DNA of 64,000 nucleotides from Xylona heveae TC161 (lineage: Eukaryota; Ascomycota; Xylonomycetes; Xylonales; Xylonaceae): assembly GCF_001619985.1 (NCBI RefSeq), contig NW_017264198.1:1116001-1180000 (forward strand), written 5' to 3'. This document shows, one piece after another, positions 13,142-23,769 of the stretch. A program made the position numbers and the translations under genes. The notes under the pieces are model-generated. The model was not told the DNA's origin. It worked only from the letters and a program-made list of their open reading frames with translations, and ran no database searches. Within the stretch, counting starts at the first letter, position 1; each line of letters opens with the position of its first letter.

Positions 13142-16100
13142 TCTGCTGATTGACTTTCCAAATGCAAAAAAAATAAATGAAGCAAGTGTCTACGTTCATA
13201 GAAGCTTTTCCTGAATTTTAGAAGAGCGGACGCTTTTCAGCTACGCATTTTGCATGCATTGCGGGTGGCAGTTTTTATGTTTTTACTTTTCATAAACAGT
13301 CTTACGCCGAGGGAAGTTCATCGCTCGCCTCTTACTTTTTCTTTGTTCGATCGAATAGATATCCCCTCCCGCGGCGCATCTTTTGCATATTACATTATAC
13401 GAGGACTTTGAGAGACTTACTATTCTTACCCCTCTTTTTGCGATTCTACCACTTGGTGAATCATTTTCTCAGCCATAGAGTAGATAAGGCATGACCAAAT
13501 AAATGGGAAAAAAATAATGTAAAGATTTCAAAAAAGAAAAAAAAAAAGCAATTACCGAAAATCGTTGTGTCACAGCTGATAGCTACTGCAGTAGCTCAAT
13601 CAGCCAACTTATTCCCACATGTGTAGACATTCGAAAATTGCTCTAGCAGCTTGTTCAATCTTGCGCCCTATGCCGATCTGTCCGACCGGAGACTGTGTAT
13701 CCTTACGTAGTGACGCTTGATCGGTAACACTTCGGCATCACGGTAATATGGAAAAGACAGATTAATTACTTTCAACCTTGATAAGGAAGATGCTCCGTTC
13801 GGAATGGACCAAAGCTCTCTCCCGGTGTGGAGAAATTCAAATGTCATTTTGAATTAAATTGGACCCTTGATCCACGCAAATTCCACGTGGTGCAAAAACT
13901 CCCTCGGACTAATCAATGCAAAGAAGAATGGATACGAGTAGAATGAATCTAGTAGCGCAGAAGTCTTATTATTCCAAAAGGAGCAGTGATCTGTTCAAAG
14001 ATTTCGCGCAGATTCAGTATGGCAAGGAGCATTTTGTGGCTCTGCGCTGAATTAGAGCTGGATAAATGGCGGTGAATGAAGAAATTTTACTGTATGTAAT
14101 TGAAAACGTGTGACGGTGATCGTCAGTAGTGTGGATTACGAGATAGTAAACATGCGCAATACCCACGTGTAAGACACATGGCGATTTAGCGCCCTACAAG
14201 CCATTCTCCCTACCATGTGTCGATAACTCAGTACGTAGTCCGGAGCTTGCGGCTTACGTCCCTTCTTTTTTGTTCTGAGGAGTTGCAGTTCATTACCCTT
14301 CTGGTGATGTGAAATAGTTTGAGTTGGATCATGGTCTAATATGATCGGAGTGTATTTACCACGGGCGATAAGTCCTCCTTAAGCAGCACACTACGAGAGC
14401 ATTTGAGATGAAGCTAACCAAACTACTTACTCGTCGTGCAGCACAACAGGTAGAAGCTCAGTGCAATAAGTTCTTGGCAAATTCGCAAAAAAATGCATGT
14501 TCATCATATTCTGCTCCTCGCTGACAACTCCCTAGCTCAGGCTAAGATGAGATTTGTCATTGGGGCTGCAGGCAATTACGATCTCAACATTACGTGATTT
14601 CAAGTCATCATTTTCAATCAAGACTGCGGAAGGATGTGTCGACTAATGGTCCTGGGGCATATACTCCGTACTTGTCTCGCGTGGTCTTCTCGGAAACGCT
14701 TGAACCGATACGCCTTTTCCCTTGATTATGATAGTGATACTGGCTGTGGGACGAACACAGTCAGAATTGGTAACGGCTCAGCCCGAGAGACATGTTGGCG
14801 AGGTCAGTCACTAGTCTACAGCGGCTGAATGATAATCAGCAGCCACAGGCAGTGCTATACTACGTTCTATGTCGCCATCAAGCTCCTCACCATTTGTCAA
14901 TCGTAAGCAGCGACAATAGCGCGGGGGACACTCCGGGCTACGCCACTCGTTTGCCTATCTTTCTGGCATCCGTGCGTCTTTCTTTCGTTCTGCAATCTGC
15001 TCACTGTGCACAGATGACGGCCTCTCTGATCCTGTTCTGCTCTCGATGCTTCCTAATCATGCGGTACAACTCCCGCGCAGTACCATTGCACTGCGACCGG
15101 CCAAAATTATCAGACCACTTTTCCAAGCAGTTCAATAATACTTTTCAACAAAAGCAACTTTTATTTGAACAAGTTATTACTCAGTCAAAGATAAAATTGC
15201 GCCAACCTGGCCTAAAGTCAAAAGGGTGAAGAAATCCACTAGAGTATAGGTTCGAATAGCAGAAACGAGCCGCGTCAGACAGAACCAAGCAAAAACAAGC
15301 TAAACTCCACTAAAAGCCAAGTATACCAAGCCGGGACAAGATCAGGGGCGGATAAGCGACGCCAGGCGACGCCAAAGTCACTCTACCCTGCTTGAAAGTA
15401 TGAAAAATCCACGGCTTGACGACCCACATCCTTTGACATCACTAACCGCCCGCACCGGCCCCGGGACCGGCTTCGAGCCGGCCGTTGCGCCATGGTCCTA
15501 CCGGTGTCGCGGGAAGAATACGACCAGAGAACTATCACAGCCGTGCAACCTTTTTGTCCCGCAGCTTTTGAGGAAGCCGAGAGTGAGGTCTTGCTGCAAG
15601 CACTGAGGTACTTTTGATCGGAATTGCCAATGGCTCAATTGCACGTTTTTAATTATTTGAGGTTCTGAGAATTTTTGAACTGCGGAACCAGCAGAGGCCG
15701 ATTAAAGGTGGGGTGAAATTTTTTTTTCCGTGTTCTAGATTTCTCCGTCGAAGATTCAGGGGTGCCGCGTGAGAGCAAGGAAAGAGCAAAAGGGGGTTGT
15801 GAGGGTGACCTGGGTACCGGGCCGGCTCAAGGGTTTCCCTGAGTACAAGGTCAAGGGTAAAACGTGGACAAACCCTCGAGGATGAGTTTCAAGGGTATGC
15901 AAAAATTTTCTGGATCCCTGCTCAATTGACGAACCTCCTGGTGGAAAACCACCCTGGCCAAGGACGCATATTGAGGGGCTTGCTAAACGTCACTAACGGA
16001 GTGTACTAACCGTCTTAAGTGGAAAACCAGCATTGAGTGAACCAGGGTTCTCGGTCAAATATCCCGTTCGGTTCGGACGGCTGATTGGCTCTACCGATGG

Positions 16101-18728
16101 TTGGTGGAAGGTGGAGAGTCCCCGCTGGGTGGAGAGCTACGAAATTACAAGACGGAGTGAGTACGGAAGTACTACGATTTGTGGTACAGCAGCACCGATG
16201 GTTCCTCCCAGAGATGAGCATTGTGACCTTTGAGAAGTGGATCTGGTCTCAATTGCCACTGACAGACCACCATCAAAATCGTGCAAAAGGTGATGGGTAC
16301 GAAGTAGTGCACCAATAAAGGGTGACAGGGGTGAATGGAGAGAAGGGCAACAGGAGGGGTCCGAGTGCCAAACCGGTAGAGTGCAGGTAGGATCTGTGGG
16401 TTTTGTGGGAGTATGCTGGATAACGGATCCAGGAGCATCGATGATCAGCCAAATGAACTAATAGAGGACTCCTTGCTGTGAATTAATGCGCAGGCGGGAT
16501 TATTCGATACGGCCCTCGCAAGAGCATTTCAACTTTGTCAACGGACCGAGTTGAAAAAGAATGTCGTTGGGCCCAGAGGTTTGAGAGACCGAATGGTAGG
16601 TAAATTGAACGTGTCGAAATTGGAAAGCATGCAGTGGCGGTGGTTGTGGCAGCATTGCCAGTCATGGTGAGTGCGCGGCGGTGCAACGCTTCCGGAGGCG
16701 TCTTTCTCAGCCAGCATTATCGTACCAAATTGGTTGTCGAATGTTGAGATAGCAGAAGTGAGCATCAAACTGAGTCAAGTTCTGCCATCATCGTCGATTC
16801 GTTTCTTGCTTCGTTGCATTGTCGTTTTTGCCAGTTTGTTGTCGCTATTGTTGTTTCAATTCTCGTGTTGTTGCCGGTTGATTTTCCATGACAATTGGTC
16901 TTGTGTGCGTCGCTTTCTTTCGTCTTGCGCTCGATTTCTGTACCGGTATTCGATTCCTTTCCTTGGTTTTGGACCACGATCTGCGAACATTTGCGACCTT
17001 GGAGGATTCGGCACCAAGGTTACCATGGTCTTGGGGATTCTGCTGTATTTGAAGTGGTCCTGCTGAGCGTTGATCTTAATGGATTTGCACATATAGGCTG
17101 TGTGATCGTCGCTCCCGACCTCCCCTGAGTTTGATGATCCGCGGATACACTTTACTGTTTAAAATTGCAACCGTGTCGATCTTTCCAACTTTATTACTCG
17201 GATTTCCAACTTTTCCTGGTTGTTTGTCATGTTTATTTCATTATTACACGCCTTTCACCATTACTCTGATTTCACTATGACACTTATTTCACTACTACAC
17301 ACTATGAAAAGGGCTTACCACAGGACAATCTCTTTTCCAAGGAGTACGTTCGTTCGAGGCTGGTACGGAGTACGAAAGGCCATGAATCGTGACGAGCACT
17401 GCCACAGTCTACAGACTTATTCGAAGCATGAAGTATAACTGGTGGTTTTGATTTTACTTACCCTCCATACCGTTTTATCTCATCTTATAGGGGGGTTTTT
17501 TTGCCGTGCTATTCCATATTACAGCTTGACTTCTCGCAGCCATCACATATCACTACGGAGTATCTTACCATACAGCCTTTCCCTGGTTTACTCCCTCCTT
17601 TGTGTTTTCTCCAGACTGGCTGACCCGGAATACTTTGTCCAAATTTATATCTACCGTTAGGTGCCATGCTAATTCTTGTATCCTGTTAGAGCACGCAGCA
17701 GACATTCTCTCCAACTGCACTTTTCTTGGTCCAAATATATCCCCCCTTTTTTTTTGCTATTTCTATTCATGCGTACGAAGGTACGTAGTATTCTTTACTT
17801 TATCTTTCCCCCTTTCTTGTATTTTATCTTCCTTTATATTCCCCCCCTTTATTTTCTTATCCAAATTCTTCCCATGAATATACATCATCCATGTGAGTCG
17901 TGACCTGCAACTGTGATTCGCTGATAGATATCTTCCCTCCGCGTTGGTACTATTTTGTTTTGGTTTTGTCTTATAGAAGCTTTGGTTTACATCAGGTCGT
18001 TGGCTTTTGCCTTTTTTTACTTCTTCGGCCTCCCTTTTTACAGAGACAACGTTTTGTCCCTTGTCCCTAAAATAGCTGTGATCCCACTTTTATCGTCTTT
18101 GCAGGTTTCTTGAACAACTTGAAAGAGTTAAAAACAAATCCATTTTTACCCCCACCCCTCTTTGCGGATTTTGGTAGGCTGGTATGGTGAAAGGTAGGTA
18201 GGTAGGTAGGTAGATAATGGAACTTTAGATAGACCGTGGGCAACAGGGCACATAGGACAGAAGAGGAGAAACAATAGATAAGATAAGAAGGGATTGACAT
18301 GCCGTGGTTGCGCGGGAAAAGGTTACAGCACAATCATCACAATGCGTTTGAAAAGGGGGGAAAAGCCAAAACATTGTTCTTGAAAGCTTTTTAAATATCG
18401 ACCGTCCCTGTATTTCTATAATTTTTCTATATGCCGTGAATCTAGTGAAAGGGAAAAAAAAACCTACATGTGCAGAGTGAGATGCCATAAGCGCTAAACA
18501 AGTGGAATTGAGAATTACATGCTATATGATAGGGCGAGATGAAGAAAAGGAAAATTTACACAGTATATGATGAGAAGAAAAGAAGGGAAAAAACAAAAAA
18601 GAATTACACGCTATATGATAAAAAGAGAAATAGAAAAAAGAAAGGAAATGGAAGATGTGGGAAGGAAAAAAGAAACAAGAGTAGTAGGAAACAATGCAAG
18701 AACACCGTATATAAAGTGCACCAATGTT
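13142..18728. other. 5.6 kb gene-poor, base-composition-biased stretch
   Basis: No supported gene. The first part is AT-rich. A small GC-rich patch with an imperfect hairpin (CCGGC-TTCGA-GCCGG, near 15467-15481) interrupts it. The part from about 17450 to 18060 is strongly pyrimidine-rich on the plus strand. Three exact copies of the 9-mer TACTCCGTA or its complement (14662, 17364, 17554), a five-copy GGTA run (18193-18212) and A/G-rich imperfect repeats (18500-18680) are present. The last 200 bases are probably the 3' UTR of the minus-strand gene that ends at 18729. Confidence 0.6.
18193..18212 (+). repeat. (GGTA)5 microsatellite
   Basis: Five perfect tandem GGTA units, followed by a diverged sixth (GATA). 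Simple-sequence repeat in non-coding DNA. Confidence 0.9.
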
Positions 18729-20861
18729 TTACAGCTTGGCTGCAGGACGGGCAGTCTCGCGCTCAGGCAGGGAGCACTGTCCGAGCGTGCGACCTTGGAG
18801 TTCCTTGCGGAGGATCTTGCCGGTAGGGTTCTTGGGCAGGGCAGAAATATTCCACACGCCGCCGCGGAGCTTCTTGTAGCCGCTGACCTGGCTGTCCACG
18901 GCCTGGTGGATGTCCTTGAGGGCTTGGCGCTTCTCGTCAATCGTCTTGAAGTGCGGCTTGAGCACGACGTAGGCGGTAGGTAGCTCGGTCAATTGCGACT
19001 CGTCCCAAATGCTGCCGATGCCGCACTCGATCACGTGCGGGTGCGAGTTGGCGTGGGCTTCGAGCTCGATTGGCGAGACTTGGAATCCTTTGTACTGTTG
19101 TGTGTTAGTCTGTATGAGACCACGGCGGAAATGGTAATTTATGGGTTAGATAGGGTGGAAAGGGCGAACATACCTTGATAAGCTCCTTGGTGCGGCCAAC
19201 CACGGCGACGTAGCCGTTGGCGTCAATGGTGCAAACGTCGCCCGTGTTGAACCAGCCAGGCATGGGGAACGCTTCTTTGGTAGCATTTGGGTTGAAGACG
19301 TAGGATCTAATGGGGTTGTCAGCATTGATCGAGGCGAATCTTGGATTTGGTGGGTAAGGAAGATGGGGAAAGAGACGTACTTGGCAATGTTTGGACCCTT
19401 GAGCCAGAGCTCACCGGGACCGCCCTCTGGCGCGTCTTCAGTTGTGCCGGGTTTCTTGAGTACAGCTTGTCTAGATGATTGTTAGCACACGATCTAGTAG
19501 TCATGGCTAGAGCCTTGTGTAGGACGTCTTACAGGTTGGGAAGAAGCTTGCCGGTAGCGCCCTTAGGCACGGTCTCATCGTACTTTTGGTAGGCGACGTA
19601 GGGACTTGCCTCGGTCATACCGTACACTATGACTGTGAGTAAAGCTCTGGATTATAAAATCGGAGGCACTTACGCTGCACAGTCTTCCAAGGCGCTTTGC
19701 TCATGAGGCGGTCGAGCATATCTTCCTGTATGGCATTGTTAGCATGATTATTAATGCTTAAATGCTTCAACGTGGGTGGTACCTTGAACGGAGCACCGCC
19801 AGTGTTGATGATTCTGGCGTTGGAAAAGTCATATCGGTTGGTAATGTCCGTGTTGGCAAAGCTTAGCACGACAGAGGGCACTCCCTGAAACGTAGTGGGC
19901 TTTACCCGGCTGACCATCTATTTCCCAAAAGGAACGTCAACATCTGCCTTGGCCACATATTCCCAATATTTTGCCATACCTTTCCAAAAGTCTCCAGGTC
20001 GTACTGGGGCATTGCGTGGTGCAGCATACCAGTCCATGGTCCGAGGAACAGAGGGAGCGTCGTAAGCGCAATGTGCACATAGGGCTAAAGAGGACTATTG
20101 TTAGCATCTTCGCAATACTCTCCCCGCATTGGAACAGTATTTGTACTCACGGTGAAGCCAACGGTTCTCGTCTGCGAGTTGAACTGAGACGGGTCGTGAT
20201 GGTAGAGCTGCAGCACGTTGGACACGTAGTTGTAGTGTGTCAATTGAATGCCCTTGGGCAGACCAGTAGTTCCTGACGACAAGTGAATTGACGCAACGTG
20301 ATCCTCGGTATGCTTGTAATGGGGGATAGCCAGCTTCGTGGCCTCAAAAAAGTCATCAGGAACATGTGGGTATCCAGCTACCCTCTCGACCACAGTGAGC
20401 ACCTGCGGGCGCTGGAAAGCGATGCCCTTCTTCTGCAATTCCTTCTCCGCAATGGCCAACGCCTCGTTGACCTTGGAGATGATCTTGCCGTATGCGAAAA
20501 CGAACCGTGGCTGCGAAACCGACAGAGCGCGTCCAATTTCCGAGGCCTTCAAGGCCCAGTTAATAGGGCAGGAAACGCCGCCGGTCCACAGCAGAGCGTG
20601 GAAGATCTCGACATAATCGACAGAGTTGGGGACGATAATCGCCCACCGATCGCCCTCGGCGGGGTTCAGCTTGCGCTTGAGACCGTGGGCAATGCGACCG
20701 GCACGATCTCGCAGCTGATCCAGAGTGAGAGTGCGATCGGTCAAGTTGTCACTGGCAATGACTGTGTCGCCGCGAACATCGGGAGTGGCAGTGGTGTGGA
20801 GGAGTTCAGTGAGGTTGAGATCGTTGGGGATCTCAATCTCCGTCTCTTGGTAAACCCTCAT
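18729..20861 (-). CDS. Peroxisomal acyl-CoA synthetase / 4-coumarate-CoA-ligase-like enzyme
   Basis: Predicted 561-residue AMP-forming acid-CoA ligase from eight exons (5' to 3': 20861-20151, 20084-19980, 19917-19783, 19725-19674, 19626-19533, 19470-19381, 19306-19174, 19094-18729). All ANL-family signatures are present: the phosphate-binding loop SSGTTGLPKG near residue 200, YGMTEASP, GELWLKGPN, GWFNTGDV, VGRTKELIKYKGFQV and NPTGKILRKEL with the catalytic lysine. The reaction activates a carboxylic acid with ATP, then forms the CoA thioester. The protein ends in AKL, a standard PTS1, so it most likely works in peroxisomes. Substrate is unknown; the family covers cinnamates, aryl acids and medium-chain fatty acids. 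It is divergent from an enoyl-CoA hydratase that also has a PTS1, suggesting a shared pathway. Confidence 0.93.
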
Positions 20862-21783
20862 GATGATGTCGTCTTATCGGCACAGACCGCTTACAGAGAA
20901 TGATCTAGCAGTGAGAAGATGAGAGGAAGAGGGTATCGCAACGACAAGAAAAAAAATAACAAGGGAGAAGAAAGAAGGTTGAATTGAGCAGTGGCAGACC
21001 CCTACGATATATCCAGAAAGATTACAAGTTGCTCCGGTTCCTACGCCTCTTTACTATTTCGTACCAGTTATGTCCGAGCCTAAGATCAAGATCCCGGTTC
21101 GCCCATGTGGGGACAGTGAAATCTGGCCATGGTGTGTGTTCGGGAAGAGACAATTGCGAGACTTCGGCAGGCAATTGATAATGAAAACAATATAATGGAG
21201 ACGAATCAACATCCAGATAGACAACTGACAGCTCGGACCCTTACGGACGGCGAGAAAGCTTTCCGGCTTCTCTGCATTTTCTTCGGCCAGGGACAAGGCA
21301 AGCATCTATCGCGAGCATGGGCGAGCATCCATGGATCCATTTTTCCATCAGCCTAAGACTACACGCTGAGTCTCCACTGAAGACGCCATCCCGAATGAAC
21401 AGGTCAGCCAACGAATCAGTGGCGGTAGAGAAAGGGGGCGTGAGGAGACTACTCAGAAGCTAGTCACATAACCACCCTGTTTCCACGTGGGATAACGTTG
21501 CCGAGCCCGACGCTTTCTCACCATTATTTCTCCTTTATCGGCCGTCAGGTTGCTGCCAGTCTCACGTCAACAAGCAGGACCCTTGGACATTTTTCTTGCC
21601 CGAGTCCTCTTTTACCTCCTGCCATCATTCAACTCGCTTTGCATTCAATTTTTCTTTCCACAACCGGTGTCTTTGTTGAAGCTTTTTCTTGCATATTCTT
21701 TTCTACATCTCCAGTCTTTGCACTGCTTACATCTTTCCCCGCAATTCCCTTTCTCGAACCATATACCCAAACAACTCTTCAAG
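20862..21783. promoter_or_regulatory. Shared divergent promoter of the peroxisomal ligase and hydratase genes
   Basis: A 922-bp non-coding interval separates the two start codons, so both promoters must lie in it. It contains a CACGTG palindrome near 21485 and a T/C-rich leader just before the hydratase start. I looked for CCTCGG, the fatty-acid-response core bound by FarA/FarB-type regulators in Aspergillus, and did not find it here. Confidence 0.6.
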
Positions 21784-23192
21784 ATGGAGAAGCTTGTCAC
21801 CCAGCCCCCGCGCACCAACTTCATCAAGCTTTCCTATCCCGCTGACCGCGTCGTGCTCATGACTATGAGCCGTGAGAAGCAGCTCAACTGCATGAACACG
21901 GCCGCGCAGTGGGAAATGGACGCTCTGTGGAAGTGGCTCGACGACGAGCCTAGCTTGTCGATTGCTATCATCACTGGTGCTGGCAAGAAGGCTTTTTCTG
22001 CCGGTGCTGATCTGAAAGGTATAGACAGCCATATTTACCGTGCTTGCTGCCGAGTTCCTAAAGCTAAATATGACCTTGATAGAATGGAACAACTCCATGG
22101 CCGACGACGCTGATCCGCAGAACCGCATGGGAAATGCGCCTGCGTTCAAGCCTCTCAGCCGCCGATTGGGAAAGAAGCCCGTCATTGCCGCAGTCAATGG
22201 CCTTGCCATGGGTAAGCAATTAGTCTAATTTGCACTTATTGTCCAGTTCTTGTCCATCTATTTCACACTTTCTTGCCCATTTTTGCTTTTATCTTCTGTA
22301 ATTGCATCCAATCCCCTCCTCTTATTTTCACCTCAATTACTACTTCATCGTCCCTCCATACCCAACTTCTTCACATCCCTCCCCCCTTCCATTTTTTCCC
22401 ACAGAACCCAATTTACCTCCCAATTCTCACTCCTTTATCCTCCCAACTTAACGCCACCAAATCACCCAACTAACATACCTATCCAGGCGGCGGCTGCGAA
22501 TTCGCCGTCAACTGCGACCTCGTGATCGCTTCTGAGACGGCATACTTTGCTCTCCCCGAAGTCAAGCGCGGTGTTGCCGCTATTGGCGGTGCCTTGCCCC
22601 GCATCATTCGCACTCTGGGCCTGCAGCGGGCTTCCGAGTTCGCCATGACCGGTCGCAACGTGAGCGCGCAGGAGATGCACTCGTGGGGACTTGTCAACCG
22701 GGTTGTTGCCCAGGATGAAGTTGTCCCCGAGGCAGTCCGTCTGGCTACGATGATTGCCGAGAATAGCCCTGACGCTATCATCTGCACGCGTGCTGGTCTG
22801 CGCCAAGGATGGGAGACTGCCGCTGTCGAACGCGCTGTCGAAGTCACCCTTGAAAGGGAGTTTGCTGCGCTGCAAAAGGGAGAGAATATCAAGGAGGGTG
22901 AGTGCTCTTGTTTTATGCCTTTCCTTTTGTGTTCTCTTTTCCTCGCTTTTTCCTTTCGTTTTTGTTCTTTTTTCTTCCCTTTTTTCCTCTCTGTTTTATC
23001 TTTCTTTTTTACCCTCTCTTTTTTATTTTTCTTTTTTATTTCCCTTTTTTTATGCTTCCCTGTTTCTGTTTCTGTTTCTGTTTCTGTTCTATTTCAAGTA
23101 AAAATAAAACAAAGCTAATGCAATTGATGCGCCCAGGTCTGCGAGCATTCAGCGAGAAGCGCGCCCCCGTGTGGAGAGAATCCAAGTTGTAA
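21784..23192 (+). CDS. Peroxisomal enoyl-CoA hydratase/isomerase (crotonase family)
   Basis: Predicted 276-residue protein from four exons: 21784-22018, 22083-22211, 22487-22897 and 23137-23192. The crotonase fold is clear. The first oxyanion-hole segment is GAGKKAFSAGADLK, the second AMGGGCEFAVNCDLVIA. Both acidic residues used by hydratases, in GGGCEF and ALPEVKRG, are present, so water addition to a 2-enoyl-CoA is chemically plausible. The last residues are ESKL, so it ends in the canonical SKL peroxisomal signal. It probably takes the product made by the divergent CoA ligase (after a desaturation, or directly if the substrate is already 2,3-unsaturated such as a cinnamate). Introns 2 and 3 are 275 and 239 nt, long for this window and almost pure pyrimidine in places. 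Confidence 0.93.
23061..23090 (+). repeat. (TTTCTG)n repeat inside the last hydratase intron
   Basis: Four to five tandem TTTCTG units within a pyrimidine tract of about 180 bases, upstream of the 3' splice site at 23136. Confidence 0.85.
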
Positions 23193-23769
23193 ATCATCGA
23201 CTGTGTACTGAACTAGAGGAGGCAGTGGCCAGTATCCGTCGAGAGGATGTCAGATGGATGTATATGTGGACCCCAGAAAAGGGGAAGGAAAGCATATACT
23301 TGCATAACTTTGTATTAATGATCGTCTTCGATTCGTGGATTGGGACGAAGACTTGTTGAAAATATACCATAGCATAGCATACAGAAATTCTGCACAGTAG
23401 TATATTGAATTTTAAGCAATATATGATCTAAATTATACAGACTGTCACGCGTTATCCTCTGGAATTGGGTGCATTCATTCAGAGAACGTAGTGAGATGAT
23501 GCTCTTTGCCTTTTTATTAGGGGATTAATATGGGTGTCGAATAGATTGAATGGTCGGATTATAGCGGCATAGAGATAAATATCAACATGAATTAAAAAAT
23601 ATATATATAATTCTATATTCAAAAATCAGCGCAGATAAATGAGACCCAATACTTGGACGCCATGGCTAGTATACTAAATCGCCAAAAAAATAAATAAATA
23701 AAACAAATTAGTAGATAAATAAATAGATGATATCCCTATAATATAGCATCATACCCTATCCACCATCGA
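23193..23769. other. Convergent intergenic region, AT-rich
   Basis: Lies between two convergent genes and holds their 3' ends. Very AT-rich from 23540, with TATATATA and repeated AAATAAAT units that probably serve as polyadenylation signals. No gene seen. Confidence 0.7.

Noticed and set aside
15440-15510. GC-rich hairpin patch, considered as a tRNA or structured RNA
   Set aside because: Only a five-base stem; no cloverleaf, no A and B boxes in proper spacing.
16671-17066. 131-codon hydrophobic open frame
   Set aside because: Hydrophobicity follows from T-rich DNA; overlapping frames exist on the other strand and no family pattern is visible.
13142-18728. Search for transposon ends or coding relics in the gap
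   Set aside because: No transposase, reverse transcriptase or integrase motif, and no matched terminal repeats recognised by eye.
20862-21783. Search for FarA/FarB CCTCGG sites in the divergent promoter
   Set aside because: None found in the intergenic part, so fatty-acid induction is not supported by this motif.
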